From Macrotis lagotis (taxonomy: Eukaryota > Chordata > Mammalia > Peramelemorphia > Peramelidae), in contig NC_133660.1 of assembly GCF_037893015.1 (NCBI RefSeq), positions 168,022,363 through 168,086,362 of the forward strand: a stretch of 64,000 nucleotides of DNA, read 5' to 3'. Within the stretch, counting starts at the first letter, position 1. Every line of letters starts with the position of its first letter. Positions 36,644-49,009 of the stretch are shown here, piece after piece. Made by a program: the position numbers and the translations under genes. Below the pieces are notes generated by a model. The model was not told where the DNA came from. It did not search any database and saw only the letters and a list, made by a program, of their open reading frames with translations.

Positions 36644-37314
36644 TTTCCTTGTTTTATATACAAGTATATAAATACAGTTTATGTTGTTAGAAATTAAAAC
36701 TATTAAAGCTTAAAATTATATTAAGACTTTTGGGATGCTGTATTTAGAAATTAATTGCATTAGCCTAGGAAATTTCCTTTCAGTTTGTCTATGAGTTATT
36801 ATATAAACTCAGGGTTACATTCCTGGGGAAGGGGGGTGATGGTAGGGATAAAAAAATAATCAGACCAAAACCAAACAATGGAATCCCCCAGCAAGATTGG
36901 AATCATATACTCCATACAGAGAAAAATTCTAGATTCTTTAAATTAGAAGCTTAGTTTTTCATAAAATGGCAGATGCGTGGGTTGAGAATAGGTAGCCTCA
37001 CCTTCTATTTTCTCCAATCATATAACCAACCTTGACAAAGTCTTTACCTGTGGAAATCACTTTTATTTATTGGATGTGAGAGAAATGAATCCAGTGTTTT
37101 TGGTTCTGAATCTTCATGTCTATGTTCTACTTCATGTTATAAGTAAGGATACTGGTTGTTTTCTTCTGAGGAAGCCCTTACACTTACATGGACAGTGGAG
37201 GTAGAAAAGCATGTATGTGGACCAGAGGACGCCCCTCTCACCTCAACAGGGCCAGCCAAGGGAATAGCTATTCAAGCTGCCATTTATGTACAATTTATGT
37301 AATTTGTGCAGAGG

Positions 37315-37328
37315 CCACAAGGTGGCAG
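37315..37328 (+). promoter_or_regulatory. Strong CTCF-type motif
   Basis: ccacaaggtggcag agrees with the CTCF core consensus (CCACNAGGTGGCAG) at every defined position. The surrounding 37100-37420 is relatively GC-rich and shows no repeat I recognise, so this is the best insulator/loop-anchor candidate in the window. Confidence 0.6.
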
Positions 37329-37454
37329 CCCAATTTGAGATAATGGCAGCTTTACTTACGGGCAAACAGTAAGTTGGCTTGATGCAAGTAATAGAAAATG
37401 CCCTCTACCCCTCAGTAGTTGCCCAGATTCTAATTCAAGCCAATTTAGTGATCA

Positions 37455-37625
37455 TAATACTGTACACTTAGTATCCAAGAGTTAAAAGTGGAAGGAATCT
37501 CAAACCACCCATTTTATAGATTTGGGAACAGAGACCCAGGAAGGATAAAATGACTTTCCCAAGATCACATAAGTAGTGTCAGAAGCAATATCTTACTCCA
37601 GAACCTGTATTCTTAAAAATCATTA
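37455..37625 (-). mobile_element. MIR-type SINE, antisense
   Basis: 'ccattttatagatttgggaacagagacccaggaaggataaaatgactttcccaagatcacataagtag'. Confidence 0.75.
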
Positions 37626-37774
37626 TTATATGTTTTTTCTAAATTCATCAAATCATACTCATTTCCCAAGAAAATAGTTATCTCTAATCCAACTTCATAG
37701 AATCCAGAGACCCATACTTTTATCATGAATAAAAGTATTTTTCCTGAATGGAATCACTAAAATCTATCATGTAT

Positions 37775-37776
<2 letters not shown>

Positions 37777-37832
<56 letters not shown>

Positions 37833-37929
37833 CATATATATATATGTATATACATATATACACATATATATGTATATATATATATGTATATAGTCACAGA
37901 AGTAGGAAGGATGGAAGAAAACATAAAAT

Positions 37930-38003
<74 letters not shown>

Positions 38004-38010
38004 TGTGTGT
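37777..38010. repeat. (TA)n ... (CT)n(AT)n(GT)n compound microsatellite
   Basis: A TA tract (37777-37894), the copied 41-mer, (CT)n at 37934-37968, (AT)n to 37997, then GTGTGT. Confidence 0.95.
37896..37936 (+). repeat. 41-bp direct repeat, copy 2, between microsatellites
   Basis: Matches 36603-36643 with one mismatch. It lies exactly between a TA/TATG tract and a (CT)n tract. Confidence 0.9.
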
Positions 38011-38014
38011 GTGT

Positions 38015-38735
38015 TTATAAAGAAAAGAGTAGAGTAAGCCATGCATCTAGTAAGGTATTCACTTTGAATGGTGGTGTTGCTCTTTTCAAGGATGAAAATC
38101 CCAACTTTCCAGTGACTAGATGAGTTATCAGGCACTCTCCAAAGATAAGTGATAAAGAAGGAGAAAAACCACATCTGTCTGGAGTAACAGCCCTACTTTA
38201 ACTCTTGGTGAGAAAGCAGCCTTTCCTGACTGATTGCCTGGCTAGTGTACTCTGTTTTACCTAAGGTTCAGCATTACCATTGTGTTTTTATCCTGCCCCT
38301 TTAGTTAGCTACTTTTGTTTTAAAAGTCCCATCTTCATGATAACAATTTAAAAATGATTTGACAACACCATTTATTTTAATTCTCTTGAGCCCATCAGTG
38401 ATTTCTATTACTTTGGCACCTGTTAGGTTGGCTTACTTTTGGGAGTAAAAGATGGATTTTTAAAAAATTTTTAAGTCTAAATGCTATCCTCTAGAAATAA
38501 ATTTGTTCTGTAGGTATTTAGTAAGAAGAGAGAGAATTTTTCAAGTTGACATCTAAAACTTTTCATAAGCTGACCTGTTAGGCTTATTTGTCATTAATCC
38601 ACTGAAAGACCTCACACTTTCCAGGAATATTTGCTACTTGCGTTTTCCCAAATTTACCATTCTTTCTTACACCTTCATTGACATTTTCCGAGCTGTTGCA
38701 CATGAAATATATTTCCTACTTGACTTCTAAAGCTA
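38015..38735. other. Anonymous DNA
   Basis: Nothing recognised. Confidence 0.5.
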
Positions 38736-38739
38736 GTCA

Positions 38740-39420
38740 TGCTAGACTAACCTTGTTTCCTTTAAAAAAATATTTTGTAGTGTTAGATTAGTGACATACT
38801 TTACATATAATTCGTCTAGATTTCTCTTAAAGAATTTGGCATTACCCAAATTTTCCTTATGGTAAAGATAAAATATATGGACTAGAGAACCATACAAAGT
38901 AGATTTGTACCTGTAAGTACCTTTTCACACCTTCAAAGTAGTCATCCTTAGTTTAATATCAAGTTAGGGGATCTCTAATGAAATTCCCCATGCTGTTTTT
39001 GGTCCTGTGCTATTTAAAATTAATGGTAGTGTGAATAATGTCATAAATGATATGTTTATAAATTTGAAGATAGCACAATACCTGGGGAGGGTATTTAATA
39101 TGTTCGATAAGAACTAGTATCCACAAAACATCTTGAGAAGATAGAACATTGGACCACATCTAGTAAGAAGAAATTTACCAGAAATTCATGTAAAGTATTA
39201 TTAGTATCTTAATCTCTTGGTGTATCTAGAATATTTCTAATAATTAGAATTGTTCAAACTGGAATTGGACACCTTAGGAAGTGAGTTCCCTTTTACTAGA
39301 GTTCTTGAAGTAAAGGTTGTATGACCCAACATTAGGCATGTTGTAGATGGAAATTTTGTTAAGGTATGGAAGAATTAAATGGATGCTGATTTTTCTTCCT
39401 ACTCCAAGAATGTTTCTTTT
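38740..39420 (+). mobile_element. CR1/L3 LINE relic
   Basis: 'ttggtcctgtgctatttaaaat..aatgtcataaatgatatg..atttgaagatagcaca' matches the RT region coding GP-LF and the FADD area of CR1/L3, in decayed form. 'ggaattggacaccttaggaagtgagttccc' and the 3'-end motif 'caacattaggcatgttgtag' follow. Confidence 0.6.
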
Positions 39421-39424
39421 TGCT

Positions 39425-40375
39425 GATTAAGCTATCCTAATATTAAATTTATTTTCCTTGGGTAATGTTAAATTATATTTATATGAATAATTTCCCCTAT
39501 TTATCCTTCACTGTTCACATAAAAATTATACTTAGTTATAATATTTTTTACCTTGAGGACAAAACTGTCAGAGCACCAAACTGCTTTTAATATGAATAGA
39601 AATATTTAGTACCATCTTGGCACCAAATAGTACATTTAAATTCTCATATTCGCTCTATATTTATAATTCATCTTTAATTTAATTCTTTTATCTTTCAGAT
39701 ATCAGCCCTTTCTCTTTTTTCTTCTTCCATTCTTGAAAACTGTAAGCTCTTTTCTCAAGAGAGTGCAACAGATGAGTTTTTGATGTTTTGTAAAACACTT
39801 CACACTGAACTGAGCCTAACCTAAGATTGTTTTTCCTGCTTTCCATTCTGATTTTCTATTTATATACTAAACTAAGTAGGAAATGATGTGCAGTAATATT
39901 ATGTTTTAACAGGTTTGGGAAATTACTTTTCTCTTCAGTATGTTCTTCCTAAAAAGATAAGGATAGCTTACAATTTACATTTGGATGGTAACATACTTTT
40001 TGTGATAATCTGTGTGCTTTGAACTTGGATAGAATTGAGAGATCATTCAGGATTGTCAATGAAATTCAAGTCATGTAGGAAGTTGCAAATTCCAGGAGTT
40101 ATATGACTTTCATTTTGTTTTTGTCTGTTGGTTTGGTATCCTTTTTTTCCTCTGATCTATCTTATGCATCATAAGCAATTGTTCTCCAGTCTGTCAAAAA
40201 GATGGTGGCATTAATTTATATAGCACATAGTAAAACCAACAATTAAATTGGGAGTGATGGAAACTCTTACTATGTTTGATGCTGTGCTCCACACTCAGAA
40301 AGAAAAAGCAAATAATGATCTCTCCTCCACTATATCACTGAAGACATAAAATTCCATCTTATACCCCTCCCTTCC
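39425..40375. other. Anonymous DNA
   Basis: Nothing recognised between the CR1/L3 relic and the RPL23A pseudogene. Confidence 0.5.
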
Positions 40376-40381
40376 AAGACA

Positions 40382-40735
40382 GAAGTCAAGTCAAAGGCAT
40401 TGAAGAACAAGAAGAAAAGAATATACCCACAAAAAAGAAAACTGAATGTCTCCCATTTTTCCAGGTACTAAAATGCTTCAGTTTCAAAAATATTCTCAAT
40501 ACCCTTAGAAAGGTACCCTTAGAAAGAAAAACATTGTTCACAGATGATCAAGTTTTCCATGATGACTGAGGAAGCAAGGTTGAGTCAAAAAGACAAAAAG
40601 ATCAAACAGATTGTAAAGAAGCTGTCTGATGTAATGTGACCAAAACCAACTGCTTTGGATATTTCCAACAAACTTGGAATCATTTATATTGCATTCGTCT
40701 AGCCTGCTCCACATATAATAAAGTTTTATGTTTAC
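40382..40735 (+). pseudogene. RPL23A: Decayed processed pseudogene of ribosomal protein L23a
   Basis: RPL23A is a 60S subunit protein (uL23 family). The copy retains 'gtcaagtcaaaggcattgaagaacaagaag' (QVKALKNKK), a stretch like SPTF...KYPRK, 'agatcaaacagattgtaaagaagctgtctga' (IKQIVKKLSD) and 'gctttggatatttccaacaaacttggaatcatt' (ALDISNKLGII), all in the parental order. Several internal deletions, a small tandem duplication (acccttagaaag near 40500) and stops are present. Parental intron positions are absent and AATAAA lies at 40718. No TSD found; it is old. Confidence 0.75.
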
Positions 40736-40939
40736 AATAATATGTTTCAGTTACTAACAAGGACCTTACATTCTAATTGTTTAAAATTTTGTTTTGTAAA
40801 TAGATTTGCACAAATATATAAATATGCATCTAACTTCAAAATTCTGGATCAACCTTACCTGAAGGCAAAAAATTGTTTAGGATAACTCAAAACCAGATAT
40901 TAATATTTACATGTTTTGAAGGATAAATATGCATACTAC

Positions 40940-43015
40940 ATGACCACCAATTTGAATTGAATAGAATAATAAATATGAGATTATCACAGATATTTTTGCA
41001 ACTTTACTTTGATAGGTTTTTTGTTTCATTTTATTTTTACAATTTATTTTTTGATGTTTTTGCTTTTGCGTCCCAATCATTCCTGGGGAGAAAGGAAAAA
41101 AAAACAGTTATTACTTATTCTATACTGAACCTTCCCTTTTATCAAAGAAGAAAAGGAAAACCATCTGAAACAGAGTCTATAACTGACAATATGTACAGTA
41201 TTCTGCCCTTATATTCTCTTATTCTCTACTATAAGAAGGAGAATATATTACATTATCTGCTCTTTGGAACCATGACTGGTTTTAATTTATTCAATTTTCA
41301 ACTTTTTTTGCACAATTATTGCATTTGCATATACTCATTGTGTATGCTTTTAAGTTTTCTTTTGAGATGGTACTTCAGTCTGTATCAGTTCATAAAAATC
41401 TTCCCAAGCTTCTAGAATTCTTCAGATAGATCTGTAATTTCCTTTTACTGATTAATGATATTCTTGTACATTCCTGTGTCACATTTTTTTCAGTCATTCA
41501 TTAATCAAATAGCCTTCAATATTCTTTTTAGCTCTTTGCAATGGGTGATGTTATGAATTTAATAATATATGTATATATTTTGAAGCTTTGTCTCTTGATT
41601 TCCTCAGGGCATATTGCCAGTAGGGGAATGTCAAAAGAAATAGATCTTTTTGTCCATTTTCCTAATAATTCCAATTTAACACTCACAACAGTTGAGTACA
41701 ACACACAACTGCATCAATAGTAGATTGTTTCCCTAGAGTTTCTCCAGTTTTGGTGTTCTATTTTTAAATTATCTTTGTCAATTGGAAGATTGGAGGAAAA
41801 CCTCAGAGTTGACTCAATTTGTATTTATTTTAGTAATAGTGACTTTATATCATAATTGAAATATTTATATCACAGTTATATACATAATTCTTTTCTATAC
41901 TCAATGTACACTGAATATTATTAAGAAATGAACCTCAGTGTTATAAATTTTTATAAATTTATTGGGTTAGGGGATCAGAGAATATAATATTTTTGTCAGT
42001 AATATCTTATGAAAATATTTTCCTCATTTGTTTTCTTTTCTCATTTTATCTTCATGGACTTTATTTTAAAAAATACATTTAGAGGGCAGCTAGGCAATGC
42101 AGTGGATAGAGTACTGGCTCTGGAATCAGGAGGACCCGAGTTCAAATGTGACCTCAGACATATAATAATTTCCTAGCTGTGTGACCTTGGGTAAGTCATT
42201 CAACTCCATTGCCTTGCAAAAGACCAAAAAACACATCTAAAATCTTATATAATTGAAATTTTTTATCCTAAAAAAAATTCTTATATTCTTTTTTGGGTTA
42301 CTTTTTCTTCCAGCAATCCAGACTTAGTTAACATCCCATTCTACTACTTTGATTGATGGTACAATCTTTTATATTCAGGTAGCATGTGCATTTTGACTTT
42401 AGTGTGGTATGTAATATAAGGTGCTTTAATTAATTTAATTTTGAGGCTTAAAAAGAATGACTCCTTTTATTTATAATTTTTCTTATTACTTTCCTTGAGA
42501 TTCTTGACTTTTTGTTTCCCTAAATTTTGTTTCTATTTGTCTATTTATGAACTAAGTAATTTGATTGATATAGTAACATATCTGTTAATTAATTTAGGCA
42601 GTATTTTCACTGCATAGGCATGATACAAACATAAGCCCTGAATAGCTCTTCAATTATTTACTCTTCCTTTATTCCTAGAGTGTATTTTGTAGTTACATTT
42701 CTATCAATGTTTTATATATCTTGGCAGTTTAACTCCTAGATATTTCTGCATAGTGTCATTATTTTGAATGGAATTTTCTTACTTTTTCTTCTTTTTTCTC
42801 AATAATATTGCATAGCAATGCTGATTATTTTGGAAATTTATTTTTATCCTGCTACTTTATTAAAGCTATTAATCATCTTAGTTTCTTCACTGATTTGATG
42901 GAATTTTCTATGTATACCATCTTGTCATCTGGAAATAGAGATAATTGTTACTTTTTTCTAATGGTAATATTCAAAATTTTTATTCTATTTTTGCTATAGT
43001 TAGTATTTATAGAGG
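40940..43015 (-). mobile_element. Antisense L1 ORF2 relic
   Basis: The plus-strand text is antisense to L1 ORF2. 'ctgctactttattaaagctattaatcatcttag...gatggaattttctatgtataccatcttgtcatctgg' (42850-42930) is antisense to the RT, and 41480-41750 to the C-terminal region. A SINE at 42083-42235 splits it. The 152-codon open frame at 40957-41415 runs antisense to the L1 and is not a gene. Confidence 0.65.
42083..42235 (+). mobile_element. CORE-SINE in antisense L1
   Basis: 'agggcagctaggcaatgcagtgg' to 'cattgccttgcaaaagacc'. It splits the L1 relic at 40940-43015. Confidence 0.92.
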
Positions 43016-43019
43016 GATG

Positions 43020-43585
43020 TCAAATAATAATGCTCTCAAGGAACTCACAGTCTTAGGTATAGACTATGGGGAAACAATTACTCACAAACAAGGTCTACAC
43101 AGGCTAACTTGGAAATAAGCAACAGAGAGAACATGATTAATGTTTCACCTCTGAAAATGTCGACTATTTGTTACAAGGAAGGTCATTTAATTTCTTGTTG
43201 CTAAGACGCTCTATAGAATTGCTGTTTAAGTTGCAAGACAACGTTTCCATGCATTTGTAAGAAAGAGTTTTTATACATAGGCAGTTACTCTACAAACAAT
43301 CACAGGTCTAGTGTTAGTCAACAACAGTAATCATTGTGTATAGGTGCTTATGAGAAGTATTTTAATTTCCTTTCTATTTTTATGAATTCATCTTCTTACA
43401 TTTTCATTTTGCTTTTGTAGTTTTGAAAAACAAGTAACCCACTTCTTGTTTTGATGAGTTACTTCTATCTAGGGGAGTGAGAGTTCACAGTACTGTAAAT
43501 ATGCTTAATAAAGCAAACTTCTAGAGAGAAAAGGAACAGGGGAAAACTGTCTTATGAAGAGTTATACATTTGAGGGTGAAGGGAA
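43020..43585. other. Anonymous DNA
   Basis: No repeat or gene recognised. Confidence 0.5.
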
Positions 43586-43589
43586 TATG

Positions 43590-43690
43590 GAAGGAGTAAT
43601 GAAATCAGCACTATTAGCTTTCTGATAGTAGGGTTAGCACAATGCCTAGCTTGTAGTAGGCATTTAATAAATATTTGTTGAGTGGGATTG
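43590..43690 (+). mobile_element. L2 3' terminal fragment
   Basis: 'gcacaatgcctagcttgtagtaggcatttaataaatatttgttgagtg' is the L2 3' ending. Confidence 0.6.
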
Positions 43691-43698
43691 AATTGTTA

Positions 43699-43742
43699 TA
43701 TAGATAGATAGATAGATAGATAGATAGATGAGATAGATAACA
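43699..43742. repeat. (TAGA)n microsatellite
   Basis: tagatagatagatagata and more, following an L2 3' end. Confidence 0.95.
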
Positions 43743-43839
43743 AGAAGATAAATGATGAGTTTGGGAAGTTCATCAAAAGTATATCTATCATGGAAGCTGA
43801 ATATAGTACCATGGATGACTTCAAACAGCTTATTACCTT

Positions 43840-45990
43840 TTGGCAAATTCTCTAAGTCATATCACCTAAAACTTTCTTAAGCAAAGAAAGTTTTCAAAGG
43901 TAGAAGTTTCAAAAGGTAGAAGAGAAGCAAGAGGAACTGATATTCTAGATTTGATTCATACCAACAAAGAGGAATTCTTTGTTAAAACAGAATTGATAGA
44001 GCCCTCTTGAAGAAAAGGATTACTTTAGCTTAGAGTTCATCACAGAGTTAAAAAAAATAGATTTGAGCAAAGGATATAAAACAAACCTGTTAGGGTCCCC
44101 ATAGAATAAAATTCTACAGCTTTATCCGGCCTATGAGCAATGGAAAGCTTTCAAGGATGAAATTCTGAAGACAATAAGGTAATGTAATGGCAATTGCTTT
44201 AAAAGTTTGACATATGTGCCAAGTGAAGTCATTGTTCACCTTAGGTTTTAAGAAGATAGTAAAAAATAGAGATTATGGGTGAAATAAGATACATTTAAAT
44301 GTATGACTCATTCTAATAAGGATAAAATTAGAGCATTAATGTTCAGAACAAAATGAGGTTTAACAATATAATATAAAGGACAATAAATGAGGTTTCAAAT
44401 ATATACATATGTATATGTATACATGTGAACATATTCATATACACATTTACATATATAATATACATGTAAAGTATGAGTGTTTGTATGTACAAAGGACAAG
44501 ATTAAGAAAGTGAAAGAATTGTTCTTCATCTTTCTTGGGATGATGATAGCAGGTGAGAGAAAAAGCAAAACTTTTCAAATCTAATTTCATTTCTATTTTC
44601 TTCATGAAGGTGAATTATATTTGGATGGAAATTGACAGGAAGAAAGTAACTGATAGAAAGTTGAAGTTCAAACTAATAAAATTAGTAAGAAATGATCTAG
44701 CTGAACATAATGAATTCAAGGTGCATGACAGGGTACTGAAAAGAGATGGACATATGATTTCTGAGTGATCATTGCCTTAAGAATATGGAGGCATGCCAAA
44801 AATATAGGATATGGAAAAATGGCTTAATTTTCAGAAAATTAGAGTGAAATCAGGAAACTATAAATCAGTAAATTTTGCTTTAATTCATGACAAAATTACA
44901 CATTTCTTATTAAAAGGAGGGCTAGTGGAAAACTACCAAATCAAGTAATGATGAAAACAAGTCATATAGTTTTATTGACACAGCAGAGCATGAAAATGGC
45001 ATATGTATATAATTTACCTACATTTATCCAAAATATTTGAAAGTATTTCCCAAGATGCTCATGAGGAAAAGTAGAATATGTAGGCTAGAATACAAAGTAC
45101 TTGAGTGGTTTCATAAGTTGATTTACTTTGATCCAAAGAGCAATCACAAATGACTCGATGGCAGCAAAATATAAATATAAGTATGGCCTACTTATCAAAT
45201 CCAAAGCTAATATATATCTGAGAGAGATAGAGAGTATATTAGATGACAGAATCAGGTTCAGGAAAGTTTATGACAGGCTGGGGTAAAGGGATTAATTTAA
45301 TAAGATGACATTTAACAGATAAATGTAAAAGACTTGTATAGGCATTGAAAACATTAAGTACCTGATTGGAAAAAATGACAGTTCATATGAAAAATATATT
45401 TTTATTGTTCATGAAATTGATATGGCTTAACACTTATGTAATTGAAAAAATGGGTTCTTTAAACATTAGAAATGTATCTAGGGGGTGGCTAGGTGGTGGC
45501 TAGGTGGCGCAGTGGATAAAGCACCGGCCCTGGAGTCAAGAGTACCTGGGTTCAAATCTGGTCTCAGATACTTAATAATTACCTAGCTGTGTGGCCTTGG
45601 GAAAGCCACTTTACCCCATTTGCCTTTCAAAAACTTAAAAAAAAAGTGTATCTAGTATCTAGATTCAAGATCTGCCCTTGGGATACTCTGTCTTCACCAC
45701 CATGTTTAATTTTGGGAACTAGATATGTTGAAGGGCATGGAAAAGTTCAAGAAGGCGTGGGTATGCATGATAAGGATGACAGAGCAATTTATAGAAGTTA
45801 GAGAAGATTTAGGCTCAATCAAAGGAAACCCTCACAGGTACATATAAATACCTAGAAATATTTATAGAACAAATTTTCTTGGCAGATAGTGGTTTCTCCT
45901 AAAGTTAAGTCTACTTGTTGGAAATGTTGTAGAAGGGATCTCTTATAGATTATTAGTTAGACTAGATCATCTTGGATGTTGTTTCCACCT
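43840..45990 (+). mobile_element. CR1/L3 LINE relic, about 2 kb
   Basis: 'gatattctagatttgattcataccaacaaagagg' (about 43940) encodes a CR1-type endonuclease/linker motif (ILDLIHTNKEEF). 'ttagatgacagaatcaggttcaggaaagtttatgacaggctgg' (45240-45282) follows, then the 3' end 'atgttgtagaagggatctcttatag...tagactagatcatcttggatg' (45920-45980). A SINE sits at 45482-45646. The open frame at 44553-44768 is a fragment of this relic. Confidence 0.65.
45482..45646 (+). mobile_element. CORE-SINE with duplicated head, in CR1/L3
   Basis: Near-consensus body. The head reads 'ggtggctaggtggtggctaggtggcgcag', an 11-bp tandem duplication. TSD tgtatctag (45473-45481 and 45647-45655). Confidence 0.94.
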
Positions 45991-46429
45991 TCAAGCCTCT
46001 ATGATCGTGAGAAAAAATAATCAATACCCCCAAAAGAATAAAAAGAAAAGGAGCATGCAGAGTATAAGGTTTCATAGTACCTATATTGACTTGTGCCTAT
46101 GTTATAATAAATGTTATCCAAAATCTGACCGGCATATATTGGGAGTGAGGTATAACAGACATCTGGGATTTTGTCTTGGTATTAGTCAAATGTTAAAGGA
46201 CTCAGAAAAAAATCCCTATTCATTATGTAAGCCTTTTGTGGAGGGTTTATTTGAGGATGGGGCAAGGAACATCCAAAGAATGAATTTTTGGGAATTCATA
46301 TTTGTCAAGACATTGTCCACACTGATGAGATCATGGATTCATCAAAGTATGAAATTATTGGAGTGTCTAATAATAATAATTATTATTTCTTTATTTCTCT
46401 CACTCTTCTTATTGTCTTCTTCAAAGAAA

Positions 46430-46620
46430 CTTTAGAGGTTATATAGTCATACTTCATCCCATATATTCATGCTTTTTGCACATGAGGAAACTGATATCCA
46501 GATATGAATTATGATGATGAATAATAATGGCTAGCATTTATATGATGATTTAAATTTGCAAAGACTTTTATATACATATATGGGTTTATTGTTCCCATTT
46601 TGCCTTGTTTTAAATACCAT
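46430..46620 (-). mobile_element. Degenerate MIR pieces
   Basis: 'gcacatgaggaaactgatatccagatatg' (46480-46508), then 'aatggctagcatttatatgatgatttaaatttgcaaagac' (46525-46565). Confidence 0.55.
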
Positions 46621-48054
46621 TAATATGGACAATATTTAGAAATGTATCACATTACAGATTTATATCTTTAGGCATATATAACATTTGTCAATATACATAT
46701 GTATCTATTATATATATAAATGTGAATACATATATGAATATAACTTCAATAATTCAACTTTATATTAGATGAGAAATGTGATAGTTGTTCCAGGGTAACT
46801 GAATTTCTTTCTAAATCAATGAATTTGTTTATCCTGCAGAATTTTCAGTCTTGTAACAGATAGGGAATGAAAAATTGTGACTAAAGGGATTTTTGCATGT
46901 GTCATCTCCTTACTCTTCACCATTGGATCCTATAATTATAATTCAGACTAGTGCTCATATTTAGATAGTTTAAACTTATTTCAGCAAATAAAAAAACTAT
47001 AAACCAATTTTTGGAAAAGCTGAGAAAAAGTCCATTTTTAATGACTACAAAAATCATTATATATATATATTCCATATTTCTCAAAAAATAAAATTGTCTC
47101 AATCTAGAGCATTTACATTAAAGGAAAAAAGATTGAGAATCAGGAGAGCTCAGTTCTAATATTGAACATTGCCAACTAAATAAATGTTTATTTAACATTT
47201 CTGGGACTTATTCAAAAGTAAAGGAGAGGCAATATTTTTTAAAGTCTTTTTAAGTTTTAAACATTCTGATTTAGATTTATTCCACCATTAAAATATCTTA
47301 ACAAAAAATTCACCATTGAAGTTGAAATATTTTTATGTTTTTATGTATAATTTAAGCATTTCAGCATCTCTGCCCATAGAAAAAGTAGTAATTCAAAATA
47401 AAAGCCAAAGCACCTGTAATTGGAATATACAGATAACTGAGGAAGATCTTTCTCTCCTTCAAATCTATAAGTATAATTTTCTTTAGTTTTGAAATTATTC
47501 TTAGACTATTTTTCTTAAGCAAGACATATATAGATTTTATGAAACAAAGGAAGCAGAAAGAAACTTTTCGTGAATATCTGTACTGATGGAGAAATCTTTT
47601 CATGTTGCAAAGATGTGCTAAGCTCTGAAAAACCATCCAAGTATTCAATCTTTAGATCTTTCTATCACTGCATCCTGGAAGTGTGGTAGAGGAGAACAAA
47701 CACTGAAATAGGGAATTGTGAGATCTATGTTCTTCTCAGAGATGTAACTAAAAATATTTTACCTGTAAGTAAAATTTTTTGGGGGGGAGCAACTGCTATT
47801 CATAGCATAGGGATCAGGTAAATCAAAGTGCATATTCAAACTATGAGAGGAGGAGTTGGATCTTCACTATTGCTGGGGTTTGGAAAGAATCTTTGGTCTG
47901 TGGGATCCTAGTAATGGAACTTGGGATGAGTGGAAATAAAACAAGACAATGTATGATGGCTATATTATGGGAGGAAATTCTGACTACTGACATTTGTCCC
48001 CTGAGCAATAATTTTGGACAAGTGCTTCTTAAGACTATTTCTCTCTGAGTCTGT

Positions 48055-48165
48055 GACTCATATGAAGCTGGAAAAACCACTTTACCTTTGTGGGCTTTAG
48101 TTTACTCATACAAAATGGAAAGTTAGACTACATGAAATTTATTCCTGTTTTTATTGTCTATGGTT
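48055..48165 (+). mobile_element. MIR 3' fragment
   Basis: 'tgggctttagtttactcatacaaaatggaaagttagactacatg'. Confidence 0.55.
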
Positions 48166-49009
48166 CTGCATTAGGAAACTGCACAAATAAGTGGATTTTT
48201 GCCAGTAGCTTGTGAGTTTTCATTTAGAATAATGAAGGATTTGATGAAGTAGGAAATTCAGGGTTAAAATTCCACCTATGGGTCACTTTTTTTTTTGTCT
48301 TTTATTTTTGGTTAGCTTTGCTAGTTAAAGCAATCTTAGTGTTTTCCTCATATAAAAAATACAATGGATTTTGTGTTGTTTTTTTCATTCCCTTTACCCA
48401 GATAAATTGATCCTTTTTGGATATAACTTTCCAGTCTCAGCTGAATTTTTGGCATCTGTTGTAAATTCATCTTGAGCTGACTCTTCACAGAAGCCTGAAG
48501 GATAAATCTCACATTTTTTACCCAAAGTCTGCCTAGTAGACAGACAGATGTATAAGTTAAGGCTTTCGGTCTTGAGAAAATATCTTGTAACCTCTACTTT
48601 TGAAGAGAAATAATATTGGAAGCATAGCCTGTTATGCACTCTAGTTATCCATCACTTTCTTTTTGGTTCATGGCAGTTTCAATCCTAACTTTCATTTAGT
48701 CCACATGTAATCTAGGATGAATGGAATCAACAAAATTTTCACACTTGGAAGAGACTTTCTTGAACAGTTAGACTAGGGTTTTTTTTTAAATCTTGGTGCA
48801 TATACTTGTATGTTTGTGGCTGTGTGTCCATGTGTGTGATGTATCTATATGATGGTCTCCTTTTGTGGTTGGTTGAAGCCTATAAGTCTCTTCTAAGAAT
48901 AATGTTTGTTGCCTATATTCGTAATTGAGGAGAAGCTAATTTTCTCAAAAATGAGAAAATTAAGATGTATTTTATTTTCCTTCCAAGTTCAGAGGACCCT
49001 TTAGATCTG

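Larger units (their letters stand above)
35640..37450. other. Unique-looking interval carrying the CTCF motif
   Basis: No repeat recognised apart from the 41-mer at 36603. 37100-37420 is the least AT-rich part. Confidence 0.5.
45995..49005. other. Mostly anonymous DNA with a 144-codon frame
   Basis: The frame 46001-46435 (+) starts MIVRKNNQYPQKNKKKRS and ends in an Ile/Leu/Ser-rich tail from TAATAATAAT-type sequence. No known family. The interval otherwise has MIR scraps at 46430 and 48055. Confidence 0.4.

Noticed and set aside
37748..38174. 135-codon frame rich in Tyr-Ile and Arg-Glu
   Set aside because: Produced by TA and CT microsatellites.
40957..41415. 152-codon open frame
   Set aside because: Runs antisense to an L1 ORF2 relic and has no independent domain.
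43699..43742. CRISPR-like regular repeat
   Set aside because: It is a 4-bp TAGA microsatellite. No array with spacers exists anywhere in the window.
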